64,000 nt of DNA from [Clostridium] saccharolyticum WM1 (GTDB taxonomy: Bacteria; Bacillota; Clostridia; Lachnospirales; Lachnospiraceae), in NCBI RefSeq assembly GCF_000144625.1, contig NC_014376.1:1984001-2048000 (forward strand), in the 5' to 3' direction. Below, in pieces: positions 54,517-63,048 of this stretch. The notes below the pieces were generated by a model. It was not told where the DNA came from. It saw only the letters and a program-made list of their open reading frames with translations, and searched no databases. Made by a program: the position numbers and the translations under genes. How positions within the stretch are numbered: the first letter of the stretch is position 1; each line of letters starts with the position of its first letter.

Positions 54517-55881
54517 ATGTTAAATATGTTTGAAGTAAATGAAACCAATAAAATGATTGAACAGGAACTGCTTGATGTACGTACCATTACCATGGGTATC
54601 AGCCTTCTTGACTGCAGCGATGGTGATTTAAATGCTGTAAATGAAAAGATTTACAACAAGATCACAACCGTTGCAAAGAATCTTGTGGCAGTGGGAAAGG
54701 AGATCGAAAAGGATTTTGGAATCCCCATTGTGAATAAAAGAATTTCCGTGACCCCCATTGCCTTAGTAGGCGGAGCAGCCTGCAAAAGTCCGGAGGATTT
54801 CGTAACCATCGCACAAACCCTTGACCGTGCGGCCAAAGAGGTAGGCGTGAATTTCATCGGCGGCTATTCCGCCCTGGTAAGCAAAGGAATGACCGCAGCG
54901 GATAAAAACCTGATCTGTTCCATACCAAAAGCCCTTGCATGCACGGAACGGGTGTGCAGCTCCGTCAATGTAGGCTCCACGAAGACTGGTATCAATATGG
55001 ATTCCGTTGCCCTTATGGGAGAAATCGTAGTGGAAACGGCAAAAGCCACCGGGGACAGGGATTCTCTGGGATGTGCCAAGCTGGTGGTATTCTGCAATGC
55101 ACCCGATGATAATCCCTTTATGGCAGGAGCATTCCATGGAGTGACGGAAGCAGAAACAATTATTAACGTAGGAGTCAGCGGTCCTGGGGTTGTTAAGACC
55201 GCCATTGAAGCGGCCAGAGGAAAGGATTTTGGTGTTCTTTGCGAGACCATTAAGAAAACAGCCTTTAAGATAACCCGTGTGGGACAGCTTGTGGCCCAGG
55301 AGGCATCCAAAAGACTGGACGTTCCATTTGGGATCATCGATTTATCCCTTGCACCTACTCCTGCCGTGGGTGACAGCGTGGCTGAAATCCTGGAAGAGAT
55401 CGGCCTGGAGCGGGTTGGTGCGCCTGGTACTACGGCCGCCCTTGCCCTGTTAAATGACCAGGTGAAAAAGGGCGGCGTCATGGCATCCTCTTACGTAGGC
55501 GGTTTAAGCGGTGCCTTTATTCCGGTCAGCGAAGATCAGGGGATGATCGATGCAGTGGCAATGGGAGCACTGAACATTGAAAAACTGGAGGCAATGACCT
55601 GTGTTTGTTCTGTGGGACTTGATATGATCGCGATTCCAGGAGATACGCCGGCTACCACCATAGCAGGCATCATTGCAGACGAATCCGCCATCGGTATGGT
55701 AAACCAGAAGACCACTGCAGTCCGTATAATTCCGGTAATAGGAAAATCTGTGGGAGATACGGTGGAATTCGGCGGTCTTTTAGGATATGCTCCTGTTATG
55801 CCGGTGAGCAGATACTCCTGTGAGAAATTCATATCAAGAGGCGGACGGATTCCGGCGCCTATCCATAGCTTTAAGAATTAA
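54517..55881 (+). CDS. UPF0210 (DUF711) family protein
   Basis: 454 residues, full length. Nearly unbroken match to the UPF0210 family: [95 protein letters not shown] and the end [16 protein letters not shown]. Function unknown; the fold is related to pyruvate-formate-lyase-like barrels according to general annotation, but no radical glycine motif is visible. A second ATG at 54526 is an equally possible start. Operon with the ACT protein before it and the phosphatase gene after it. Confidence 0.92.
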   Translation: MLNMFEVNETNKMIEQELLDVRTITMGISLLDCSDGDLNAVNEKIYNKITTVAKNLVAVGKEIEKDFGIPIVNKRISVTPIALVGGAACKSPEDFVTIAQTLDRAAKEVGVNFIGGYSALVSKGMTAADKNLICSIPKALACTERVCSSVNVGSTKTGINMDSVALMGEIVVETAKATGDRDSLGCAKLVVFCNAPDDNPFMAGAFHGVTEAETIINVGVSGPGVVKTAIEAARGKDFGVLCETIKKTAFKITRVGQLVAQEASKRLDVPFGIIDLSLAPTPAVGDSVAEILEEIGLERVGAPGTTAALALLNDQVKKGGVMASSYVGGLSGAFIPVSEDQGMIDAVAMGALNIEKLEAMTCVCSVGLDMIAIPGDTPATTIAGIIADESAIGMVNQKTTAVRIIPVIGKSVGDTVEFGGLLGYAPVMPVSRYSCEKFISRGGRIPAPIHSFKN

Positions 55882-55907
55882 GCACCGGCGTAGAAAGGAT
55901 TCGGCAG

Positions 55908-56549
55908 ATGAATATTTATTTGATTCGCCATGGACGGCAAAACAGTAAGCTCTGCAATATTGATGTAGCTTTGTCCAAAGAAGGCCTCCTCCAGTCGGCC
56001 CTGGTGGGAAAACGGCTGGCTTCCAAAGGCATTGAGGCAGTGTATTCCAGCCATTTGATCCGGGCAGTGGAGACTGCCGGGGAGGCGAACCGTTACTGGA
56101 ACGCAGAACACATCATAAGACAGGAGCTTAAAGAGATTTCCTTTGGAGAAATGGAAGGTCTGGCGGATGAGGAGATTGGAGCAAGATTCTTGGATTTTAA
56201 GAAAGAACAGGAACGTATGGAAAAGGATCTGCCTTATCCTGGAGGCGAATGCGCCGGGGATGTCATTCGGCGGGCAATGCCGGTTTTTGAGGAAATTGCC
56301 GCAAGCGGATATAAACATGCAGCGGTTGTGACTCATGGAGGGGTGATCCGCACCGTGACCTCGGCATTGCTTCGTATGGACCCGAAGTATTACCGGATTC
56401 TTGGAAATTCCCTTGAAAACTGCAGCATCACGGAAGTGCACTGGGATGAAAAAACAAGGCGTTTTTTTGTGGAACGCTTTAACGATTATGCACATCTGGA
56501 ACCTTATCCGGAGTTACTGCGGGCAAGCTGGGTGGAGGCAGAAAACTGA
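55908..56549 (+). CDS. Histidine phosphatase family protein
   Basis: 213 residues. The phosphoglycerate-mutase-like active site IYLIRHGRQNSKLC (RHG with the phosphorylated histidine), SSHLIRAVETA, the catalytic glutamate region ISFGEMEGL and a second histidine in VVTHGGVIRTV. Substrate not deducible: members range from phosphoglycerate mutase to alpha-ribazole phosphatase. GGA precedes ATG 55908, 26 bp after the UPF0210 gene. Confidence 0.9.
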   Translation: MNIYLIRHGRQNSKLCNIDVALSKEGLLQSALVGKRLASKGIEAVYSSHLIRAVETAGEANRYWNAEHIIRQELKEISFGEMEGLADEEIGARFLDFKKEQERMEKDLPYPGGECAGDVIRRAMPVFEEIAASGYKHAAVVTHGGVIRTVTSALLRMDPKYYRILGNSLENCSITEVHWDEKTRRFFVERFNDYAHLEPYPELLRASWVEAEN

Positions 56550-56563
56550 AAGCAGAAACACTC

Positions 56564-56613
56564 AAGGGCATACCCTTTTGCCCCAAATGCATAGGCAGGA
56601 AAATGGAAAGGAA
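56564..56613 (+). repeat. Ribosome-binding-site repeat, diverged copy
   Basis: GGGCATACCCTTTTGCCCC, then AAATGCATAGGCAGGAAAA, ending in TGGAAAGGAA. Aligns with the repeat before the MBL hydrolase gene over most of its length, but is the most diverged copy, and its distance to the next ATG is longer (12 bases). Confidence 0.55.
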
Positions 56614-56624
56614 TTGTCTGATTC

Positions 56625-57818
56625 ATGGAACAAATGGAAAGAGATAAACTCATACAGATCGGAAGGGAATTTCTTGATGAAAATCTGCTTCGGATCGTGA
56701 TCAGCAATCCGGCGGATAAGCAGGGCGTTTCCAAAGTAAAGGTACGCCCGCTTTTGCTAAAGGGAAACCTGGTCTTTCAGGCAGAGGAGCTGGTAGGAAC
56801 CCAGGCTTTTCATAGAAATTATACGGCTGAAGAATGTATCAGCTATATAGAAGATCTTCTGGATGGAAGACTGCGTCAGATGGAGCTTGAATCCGGGAAA
56901 GGTCAGGTAAGAGTCCTGGTGAGTAAAAAAGGGGTCTTAAGCATCAAGGTGAAACGGCAGCAAAAGATTGAGGTGCCTTCTCCGGTTCCCCGGCATAACC
57001 GGCAAAAGGCTTATCTATTAAAAGAAGGGGTGCCGGTTCCCTTTCTGGTGGATTTGGGGGTCATGACGGAAGAAGGAAAAATCATTGCTTCCCGGTATGA
57101 CAAGTTTCGGCAAATCAACCGTTTTTTGGAATTTATTGAGGACATTCTTCCCAGGCTTCATAAGAACAGAGAGAATGTAATCATTGATTTTGGATGTGGA
57201 AAATCTTATCTGACCTTTGCTATGTATTACTATCTTCATGAGCTGAAGGGATATTCCATTCAAATTATTGGACTGGATCTAAAGCAGACGGTCATTAATG
57301 ACTGCAACCGTTTGGGAGAGCGGTATGGATATGATAAGTTAAAATTTTATCATGGAGATATTGCTTCCTATGAAGGAGTGGATCATGTAGACATGGTGGT
57401 GACTCTTCATGCCTGTGATACCGCTACGGATTATGCCCTTGCAAAGGCAGTCCGCTGGGGGGCCTCAGTCATTTTGTCTGTTCCATGCTGCCAGCATGAG
57501 CTGAATAAAACCATGCGCCAGGAGCTTATGGCACCAGTATTTCAATATGGACTCATCCGGGAACGGATGGCAGCCCTTTATACCGATGCACTTAGGGCGG
57601 AAATACTGGAAAACCAGGGATACCGCACCCAGATTCTGGAATTTATCGATATGGAGCATACGCCAAAGAACATTCTCATCCGGGCAGTAAAACAGGGCGG
57701 AAAAAAGGACAACCAAAAAGAGATAGAGGAAATCCTTCAATTTCTTCATGGCAGACTGACCCTTTCCGGCTTATTGCTGGAAGCGGATATAAAACCGAAA
57801 GCAGATGGTAATTTATGA
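56625..57818 (+). CDS. SAM-dependent methyltransferase (Methyltransf_32-like)
   Basis: 397 residues. The C-terminal two thirds hold a class I Rossmann methyltransferase: IDFGCGKSYLTFAMYYYL (SAM-binding loop), IGLDLKQTVINDC, KFYHGDIASYE, VTLHACDTATDYALAKAV, VPCCQHELN. This matches the DUF/Methyltransf_32 group seen in many Firmicutes and in eukaryotic METTL25/GSTCD-like proteins; the substrate, possibly RNA or protein, is unknown. The N-terminal 150 residues are basic and mixed alpha/beta. ATG 56637 is an alternative start. AAGGAA lies 12 bases upstream. Confidence 0.82.
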   Translation: MEQMERDKLIQIGREFLDENLLRIVISNPADKQGVSKVKVRPLLLKGNLVFQAEELVGTQAFHRNYTAEECISYIEDLLDGRLRQMELESGKGQVRVLVSKKGVLSIKVKRQQKIEVPSPVPRHNRQKAYLLKEGVPVPFLVDLGVMTEEGKIIASRYDKFRQINRFLEFIEDILPRLHKNRENVIIDFGCGKSYLTFAMYYYLHELKGYSIQIIGLDLKQTVINDCNRLGERYGYDKLKFYHGDIASYEGVDHVDMVVTLHACDTATDYALAKAVRWGASVILSVPCCQHELNKTMRQELMAPVFQYGLIRERMAALYTDALRAEILENQGYRTQILEFIDMEHTPKNILIRAVKQGGKKDNQKEIEEILQFLHGRLTLSGLLLEADIKPKADGNL

Positions 57819-57863
57819 TGATATGTGGTATGATATATAAAATCACTTAAGGAGGAGTTGTCA

Positions 57864-58208
57864 ATGCCTTTTATTAATTCGAAAGTAAATGTCTCATTAT
57901 CAGAAGAAGAAAAAACAACCTTGAAGACCAGACTCGGACAGGCAGTCAGCCTGATTCCCGGCAAATCGGAAAGCTGGCTCATGGTTGGATTTGAAGATAA
58001 CTGTTCTCTTTACTTTAAAGGAAAAAATAATACAAAGATGGCTTTTGTGGAAGTGAAAATTTTCGGTCATGCATCAGCACGTGATTATGACCGGCTGACT
58101 GCTGAGATTTGCAAAATCTACAAAGATGTGCTTTCCATTGCCCAGGATAAAATTTATGTGAAATATGAGGAAGTGGATCACTGGGGATGGAATGGCGGAA
58201 ACTTTTAA
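57864..58208 (+). CDS. Tautomerase-fold protein related to MIF
   Basis: 114 residues, the size of macrophage migration inhibitory factor. The second codon is proline (MPFINSKVNVSLSEEEK), which becomes the catalytic N-terminal base after methionine removal. MVGFEDNCSLYFKGKNNTKMAF and the final WGWNGGNF (ending like vertebrate MIF's NWGWNNSTF tail in spirit) support MIF rather than short 4-oxalocrotonate tautomerases. ATG 57864 has AAGGAGGAG six bases upstream. Likely phenylpyruvate-type tautomerase; the physiological substrate is unknown. Confidence 0.88.
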   Translation: MPFINSKVNVSLSEEEKTTLKTRLGQAVSLIPGKSESWLMVGFEDNCSLYFKGKNNTKMAFVEVKIFGHASARDYDRLTAEICKIYKDVLSIAQDKIYVKYEEVDHWGWNGGNF

Positions 58209-58245
58209 CTGCACCAGCTGATTCTTAGTTCGGGAGGAATGGCTT

Positions 58246-58752
58246 ATGGAGCTTTGGGATGTTTACGATGAAAACAGAGTGGCCACCGGAAAAACCCATG
58301 TCCGGGGAGTTCCGCTGAACCAGGGGGAATATCATCTCGTTGCGGATGTATGGCTGGTGAACGAGGATCAGGAAATTTTACTGACCAGGAGGCATCCGGA
58401 TAAGCCCTATGGCCTTATGTGGGAGTGTACCGGGGGTTCTGTTCTTATGGGTGAAACAAGTGTGGAAGGGGCACTTCGGGAGCTATCGGAAGAGGCCGGA
58501 GTCCGGGCGGAAAAAGAGCAGCTCCTTCTGATCCATACCATCCGTCTGAAGGAGCGTTTTGTAGATACTTATATCACAAGGCAAAATGTCATTATAAAGG
58601 ATATAATCATTCAAAAAGAAGAAGTGGTGGATGCCAAATTTGTCACCTTTGAACAGCTCCTTGAGATGTGGAAACAGGGGATCGTAGTACCCAAATCACG
58701 GTTTCTTCTATATAAAGACAGGATCCGGGAATTTGTTCAGCCGCTGTCATAA
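58246..58752 (+). CDS. NUDIX hydrolase
   Basis: 168 residues. The start ELWDVYDENRVATGKTHVRG resembles IPP-isomerase-type NUDIX proteins. The NUDIX box reads GGSVLMGETSVEGALRELSE then EAG, a full Gx5Ex7REUxEEx-type box. Such proteins hydrolyse nucleoside diphosphates linked to another group; substrate unknown. GGAGG precedes ATG 58246. Converges with tmcAL, with the last six bases overlapping. Confidence 0.9.
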   Translation: MELWDVYDENRVATGKTHVRGVPLNQGEYHLVADVWLVNEDQEILLTRRHPDKPYGLMWECTGGSVLMGETSVEGALRELSEEAGVRAEKEQLLLIHTIRLKERFVDTYITRQNVIIKDIIIQKEEVVDAKFVTFEQLLEMWKQGIVVPKSRFLLYKDRIREFVQPLS

Positions 58753-60009
58753 GATGACGACGGAATGGGTGAACTCATTTTTCATTTGTATATGGTATTT
58801 ATTCTGAACAATGGTCTGGTAGATGTGGGAACAGTAAAAATCCCGCTGAAGCATGGACCAGGCCGTACCGGATAGGATGAGCCTGGCATCTGCGGTTTTT
58901 GTAATGAGAGGGATGTTCCCTCTCTTTTTTATTTCTCCCATAAGGTTAGCAGAAGTCTTTTTAAAGCCTAATACCCTGGCATATGGAGCGTAACCGGCAT
59001 TTCTCCCTAAAGCGGTCTCATGGGAAGTGATGCCCAAAGCGATATGGAGAAGAGCACGGCTGATTCGGGTATAAGTATACTGCCTTGTCTTTAACCGGTT
59101 GATTCTTTCTTCAAAAGGAAGGAAATCCGTAAGCTGTTTGAAAAGCCTTGCACCCAGTTCCTCTGAAACATCGGCATACTTATGAAAGGGTATTCCTTCA
59201 TGGTCCAGTTTTAAAAGAGATGTATTTAGCAGAGCACTGAAATCTTCGGGAAACACAGGGTAGCCCTGAGCCATCATCTGCCTGACCGCAGCCGGTACCT
59301 GTATCAGGGCAGATTCTGCATCCTTTAAGATATCCGGGTTATCATAAAGGGCTTTTCTGATACCGGTGGCAGAACTGAAATGTTCTGTAACCAGGCTGGT
59401 ATCGTGATAACCGCAGCCTTTCCTGGAAAGGGTGACAGGAACAATGGGACTCTTTTGCCGGTAAAGGGCCTTACAATATTCAATTCCTAGGATGTTGTTT
59501 GGTGATACCAAAACAGAAGACTCCTCATTTTTTAGAATTCCGCAGGAGATCAGAGCCTGGTTTCTGGCTTCCGGAAAGGTGGCCCCCTTTTTCAGCTCCT
59601 TGCGCAGTTCCTTCGTATAAACAGTGGGTTCTGTGGCTAAAATAGAAGCAATACCGGAAAGTTTTTCCACATCTCCGCATTCGCTTCCAAAGCAGAGGCT
59701 GCCGGCCACCCCCAGATTGTTGAGAAGGGCGACCCCGCAGGCAGCAAAATCCTCTGCGCTGCTGGAGGCAAAGACGGAGGGGATCTCTATTACAAGGTCG
59801 GCTCCGCAGGACAGGGCCATGGCTGTTCTGGTGTATTTATCATAGATGGCAGGAGCGCCTCTTTGGACAAAATCTCCGCTCATGACCACGATGCAGTAGT
59901 CTGCCTGCGTCATTTCCTTAGCCTTCCTGATATGGTAGGCATGTCCATTGTGGAAGGGGTTATATTCGGCGATAATGCCAACGGCAAGAGAATTTTTGTT
60001 CATTACCAT
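58747..60009 (-). CDS. tmcAL: tRNA(Met) cytidine acetate ligase (TmcAL)
   Basis: 420 residues. Formerly YlbM: activates acetate with ATP and transfers it to the wobble cytidine of elongator tRNA-Met (ac4C34). The HIGH-type nucleotidyltransferase motif GIIAEYNPFHNGHAYHIRKA opens the protein; VVMSGDFVQRGAPAIYDKY and IEIPSVFASSSAEDFA follow. AAGGAAG lies upstream of ATG 60009; a frame open to 60084 begins in a poly-A-coded lysine run and is rejected. Acetate is a product of the pta/pduL-ackA route. Confidence 0.92.
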   Translation of the reverse strand: MVMNKNSLAVGIIAEYNPFHNGHAYHIRKAKEMTQADYCIVVMSGDFVQRGAPAIYDKYTRTAMALSCGADLVIEIPSVFASSSAEDFAACGVALLNNLGVAGSLCFGSECGDVEKLSGIASILATEPTVYTKELRKELKKGATFPEARNQALISCGILKNEESSVLVSPNNILGIEYCKALYRQKSPIVPVTLSRKGCGYHDTSLVTEHFSSATGIRKALYDNPDILKDAESALIQVPAAVRQMMAQGYPVFPEDFSALLNTSLLKLDHEGIPFHKYADVSEELGARLFKQLTDFLPFEERINRLKTRQYTYTRISRALLHIALGITSHETALGRNAGYAPYARVLGFKKTSANLMGEIKKRGNIPLITKTADARLILSGTAWSMLQRDFYCSHIYQTIVQNKYHIQMKNEFTHSVVIL

Positions 60010-60087
60010 TAAAACTTCCTTTTTCTTTTTTTTATACTCTATTATGCTATTGTTTCGTAAAAAATGCAAATTATTTTGGCGCAAGAC

Positions 60088-60145
60088 TTGAAAAATTTAA
60101 CGAATACACATAGAATAGAGTGAGAATCAATGAAAAACATTGATT
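60088..60145 (+). promoter_or_regulatory. Promoter and 5' hairpin of pduL-ackA
   Basis: TTGAAA (60088-60093), 17-base spacer, TAGAAT (60111-60116). AATCAATG (60125-60132) pairs with CATTGATT (60138-60145) just after the predicted start site, the same arrangement as at both oppA genes. Confidence 0.65.
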
Positions 60146-60169
60146 ACAAGAACAGGAGAATAGATAGGT

Positions 60170-60739
60170 ATGAACTTTATCGTTGAAACATCAGCTCGTC
60201 ATGTACATTTATCTCAGGAACATCTTGAGATTTTATTTGGAAAGGGCTATGAGTTAACAAAGAAAAAATATTTATCCCAGCCGGGTCAGTATGCTTGCGA
60301 AGAGAGAGTTACTGTTGTAGGTTCTAAAAGTGAGTTTAAAGGAATTTCCATTTTAGGACCGGTTAGAAAAGCGACTCAGGTAGAGCTATCTATGACGGAT
60401 GCCCGTTCCATCGGGATTGCAGCGCCTTTAAGAGAATCCGGTGACGTTGCCGGCAGCGGTGCATGCAAAATCATAGGACCTGCTGGTGAAATTGAAATAA
60501 CGGAAGGCGTAATCATTGCCAAGCGTCATATCCATGCAACACCGGCAGAAGCAGAAACGCTTGGCGTTACGGATGGAGAAACCGTTTCTGTAAAAGTTGG
60601 CACGGCTGGAAGAAGCCTTATTTTCGGAGATGTTGTTGTGCGTGTGAATAAAAATTATGCTTTGGCTATGCACATTGATACAGATGAATCCAACGCAGCA
60701 GGCTGCGGCAGAGAACAGTACGGCGAAATTATAAAATAA
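60170..60739 (+). CDS. pduL: PduL-type phosphate acyltransferase
   Basis: 189 residues. PduL is unrelated to Pta in sequence and fold but performs the same exchange between acyl-CoA and acyl phosphate. Zinc-binding motifs SARHVHLSQEHL and KRHIHATPAEAE, plus GPVRKATQVELSMTDAR and HIDTDESNAA, are intact. No microcompartment-targeting N-terminal extension is present, and no shell genes are nearby, so it is probably a housekeeping acetyl-phosphate enzyme. It stands 21 bp before ackA; AGGAG lies about ten bases before the ATG. Confidence 0.93.
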   Translation: MNFIVETSARHVHLSQEHLEILFGKGYELTKKKYLSQPGQYACEERVTVVGSKSEFKGISILGPVRKATQVELSMTDARSIGIAAPLRESGDVAGSGACKIIGPAGEIEITEGVIIAKRHIHATPAEAETLGVTDGETVSVKVGTAGRSLIFGDVVVRVNKNYALAMHIDTDESNAAGCGREQYGEIIK

Positions 60740-60760
60740 ATAAAGGAGAATCAAAGGAAT

Positions 60761-61954
60761 ATGAAAATTTTAGTTATTAACTGCGGAAGCTCTTCCTTAA
60801 AGTATCAGCTGATTGATATGGAAAACGAAGGCGTTCTGGCAAAAGGTTTATGCGAGAGAATCGGCATTAACGGTTCCAAGCTGTCTCATAAGGCAGAAGG
60901 AAAAGAGGAATTGGAAGTAGAAAAAGAAATGCCGAACCACACCGTTGCGATTAAGCTGGTTATGGATGCATTGGTTGATCCCCAATACGGTGTCATCAAG
61001 GATACCAGTGAGATTTCTGCAGTAGGACACCGGGTTCTCCATGCCGGTACGATTTACAGCGATTCCATTGTAGTAAATGAAGATGTGAAAAAGGTTATCC
61101 GTGACTGCTTTGATTTGGGACCTTTGCACAACCCGGCAAACCTTGTGGGAATCGAAGCATGTGAAGAAGCAGTACCAGGCGTTCCCAATGTAGCGGTATT
61201 CGATACTTCTTTCGGTATGGGTATGCCTGAAAAAGCATCCATGTATGCAATTCCTCATGAATATTTTGAAAAATATAGCATTCGCCGTTACGGCTTCCAT
61301 GGGACAAGCCATAAATTTGTATCCAATGAAGCTTTAAGCTACTGCGGTCTGGATCCTGAAAACGGTAAGGTCATCGTATGCCACTTAGGAAATGGTGCCA
61401 GCATTTCTGCCTCTGTGGGCGGCAAGTGTGTGGACACAAGCATGGGTCTTACTCCTTTAGAAGGCCTTATTATGGGAACCAGAAGCGGTGATATCGATCC
61501 TGCTGTTGTTCAGTTTATCTGCAATAAGGAAGGCAAGAGCGTCAATGAGGTATTGGATATTTTAAATAAGAAGTCCGGTATTCTTGGAATGTCCGGCGGA
61601 ATTTCCAGTGATTTCCGGGATGTACAGAAGGCTCAGGGAGAAGGAAACCATTTGGCTGACGTAGCCATCCAGGCATTTATTTACCGCGTAGCAAAATATA
61701 TCGGTGCTTATACGGCAGCAATGAACGGCGTGGATGCCATTGTATTTACTGCAGGTGTTGGCGAAAACGACAAGCCTATCAGAGGCGCTGTTTGTGAATA
61801 CTTAGGCTATCTTGGTATTTCCATTGATGCGGAAGTTAATAAGGCAAGAGGAAAACGTGTTATGATCTCCACACCGGATTCCAAGGTAAAGGTATGCGTC
61901 ATTCCTACCAATGAAGAACTGGCCATTGCAAGAGAGACAATGGCTTTGGTATAA
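60761..61954 (+). CDS. ackA: Acetate kinase
   Basis: 397 residues. Forms ATP and acetate from acetyl phosphate; the ATP-gaining step of acetate fermentation. Signatures: INCGSSSLKYQLIDM, VGHRVLHAGTIY, FDTSFGMGMPEKASMYAIP, RRYGFHGTSHKFV, CHLGNGASISA, and VFTAGVGEND. AAAGGAGAA precedes the ATG. Cotranscribed with pduL rather than with pta (27.8 kb). Confidence 0.97.
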   Translation: MKILVINCGSSSLKYQLIDMENEGVLAKGLCERIGINGSKLSHKAEGKEELEVEKEMPNHTVAIKLVMDALVDPQYGVIKDTSEISAVGHRVLHAGTIYSDSIVVNEDVKKVIRDCFDLGPLHNPANLVGIEACEEAVPGVPNVAVFDTSFGMGMPEKASMYAIPHEYFEKYSIRRYGFHGTSHKFVSNEALSYCGLDPENGKVIVCHLGNGASISASVGGKCVDTSMGLTPLEGLIMGTRSGDIDPAVVQFICNKEGKSVNEVLDILNKKSGILGMSGGISSDFRDVQKAQGEGNHLADVAIQAFIYRVAKYIGAYTAAMNGVDAIVFTAGVGENDKPIRGAVCEYLGYLGISIDAEVNKARGKRVMISTPDSKVKVCVIPTNEELAIARETMALV

Positions 61955-61991
61955 TCCGGGAGAAAACGGTACATGATGTTGTGTATGGGTT

Positions 61992-62029
61992 ACAGTTCAG
62001 CCATACCATTATTCCCATGGCTGAACTGT
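61992..62029 (+). terminator. Hairpin after ackA
   Basis: ACAGTTCAGCCAT (61992-62004) and ATGGCTGAACTGT (62017-62029) form a perfect 13-base-pair stem. The following bases are only partly T-rich (TACTTC), so termination strength is uncertain. Confidence 0.6.
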
Positions 62030-62052
62030 TACTTCAAATATGGAAATATTTG

Positions 62053-62092
62053 TTGACAAATGTTGCACCCATATGTATAATAACATAGGTGC
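62053..62092 (+). promoter_or_regulatory. Promoter of DUF177-rpmF with an overlapping inverted repeat
   Basis: Perfect TTGACA (62053-62058), 17-base spacer and perfect TATAAT (62076-62081). GCACC (62065-62069) and GGTGC (62088-62092), with inner ATATGT/ACATA, form an inverted repeat covering the -10 box and start site, a possible operator. Confidence 0.8.
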
Positions 62093-62108
62093 GTATTAGG
62101 AGACTAGT

Positions 62109-62636
62109 ATGCTTATTAATTTAACTGAGTTGTTCACCCTGGAAGGGAAAGAGAAAACTTATACACCCGATCTTGATATGAAGATCTATCACGGGCCTTA
62201 TGGTGATTATGAAGTAGTGGATGCAGAACCTGTTCTGCTGCGGATTATGAATCTGGGAGACAAAAAGCTGGAAGTGGAAGGAAAAGCGAAATTAGCTTTG
62301 CTCATTCCATGCGACCGCTGCTTGGAGCCGGTGCGCGTTGATCTGGATTTTGATATCATCCGTGCCCTTGATTTAAGTGAGACGGATACGGGAATTGTAG
62401 AAGATTTCGAAGAACAGCCATTTGTTAATGGTTATAATCTGGATGTAGACCAGTTGGTTTGTGATGAACTCATACTGAACCTGCCTATGAAAGTTCTCTG
62501 CAGTGAAGACTGCAAGGGGATTTGTAATAGATGTGGAACAAATCTCAATCATGAGACTTGTGACTGCGATATTAGGTCTACGGACCCTAGAATGGCAGTC
62601 ATCCAGGATATTTTTAAAAAGTTTAAGGAGGTGTAA
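62109..62636 (+). CDS. DUF177 (YceD) family protein
   Basis: 175 residues. YceD homologues always sit before rpmF and are linked to large-subunit assembly or 23S rRNA processing. Seen: LAKLIPCDRCLEPV-like motif (ALLIPCDRCLEPVRVDLD) and the cysteine motif CSEDCKGICNRCGTNLN with CDC, plus DPRMAVIQDIFKKF at the end. ATG 62109; two bases separate the stop from rpmF, whose ribosome-binding site AAGGAGG lies within the end of this gene. Confidence 0.93.
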   Translation: MLINLTELFTLEGKEKTYTPDLDMKIYHGPYGDYEVVDAEPVLLRIMNLGDKKLEVEGKAKLALLIPCDRCLEPVRVDLDFDIIRALDLSETDTGIVEDFEEQPFVNGYNLDVDQLVCDELILNLPMKVLCSEDCKGICNRCGTNLNHETCDCDIRSTDPRMAVIQDIFKKFKEV

Positions 62637-62638
62637 CC

Positions 62639-62818
62639 ATGTCTATCTGTCCAAAGAACAAATCTTCGAAAGGAAGAAGAGACAAACGTAGAGCAAACTG
62701 GAAGATGAGCGCTCCAAACTTAGTGAAGTGCAGCAAGTGCGGTGCACTTATGATGCCTCACAGAGTATGCAAGGCTTGCGGTTCTTACAACAAGAAAGAA
62801 ATCATTTCTGTTGAGTAA
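62639..62818 (+). CDS. rpmF: 50S ribosomal protein L32
   Basis: 59 residues. L32 is a small zinc-ribbon protein of the large subunit. MSICPKNKSSKGRRDKRRAN is the basic N terminus; CSKCGALMMPHRVCKACGSY provides four cysteines (CxxC twice), so it is the zinc-binding (C+) form rather than the C- paralogue. AAGGAGG ends nine bases before the ATG. Two-gene operon with DUF177. Confidence 0.97.
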   Translation: MSICPKNKSSKGRRDKRRANWKMSAPNLVKCSKCGALMMPHRVCKACGSYNKKEIISVE

Positions 62819-62844
62819 TATTAAAAAAGCTGAATAAGCTGGCA

Positions 62845-62886
62845 AAATCAAGGCTTTCCGGATTTTCGGAAAGCCTTGATTTTTTG
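62845..62886 (+). terminator. Terminator after rpmF
   Basis: Sixteen-base-pair stem AAATCAAGGCTTTCCG (62845-62860) / CGGAAAGCCTTGATTT (62867-62882) with a six-base loop and a T run. Confidence 0.93.
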
Positions 62887-62985
62887 TGGAGGAAAAGGAG
62901 AAATATTCTGCCTATGTATTTGGCACTATTTTCTGCTTTTATAAAAGTATCGTTCAACCCGTTGTAAAAAAAATATAAAAAAAGC

Positions 62986-63014
62986 TTTACTTTCATTGAA
63001 TCATATGTTAATAT
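62986..63014 (+). promoter_or_regulatory. Promoter of the LacI-family regulator gene
   Basis: TTTACT (62986-62991), 17-base spacer, TAATAT (63009-63014). Confidence 0.6.
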
Positions 63015-63018
63015 GCAT

Positions 63019-63034
63019 ATGTAACCGGTTACAT
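63019..63034 (+). promoter_or_regulatory. Palindromic operator, likely autoregulatory
   Basis: ATGTAACCGGTTACAT is a perfect 16-base palindrome with the central CG typical of LacI-family operators (compare CcpA- and GalR-type sites). It covers the predicted start site and ends 15 bases before the regulator's ATG. Confidence 0.8.
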
Positions 63035-63048
63035 AAAGGAGATTTAAC

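Noticed and set aside
54864..55481. 205-codon open frame on the minus strand inside the UPF0210 gene
   Set aside because: It lies fully antisense to a strongly conserved gene, has no ribosome-binding site, and its translation is a Pro/Ser/Thr-rich shadow of the plus-strand codon bias.
60170..60739. Bacterial microcompartment locus suggested by PduL
   Set aside because: No shell-protein genes and no N-terminal encapsulation peptide are present; the neighbour is ackA.
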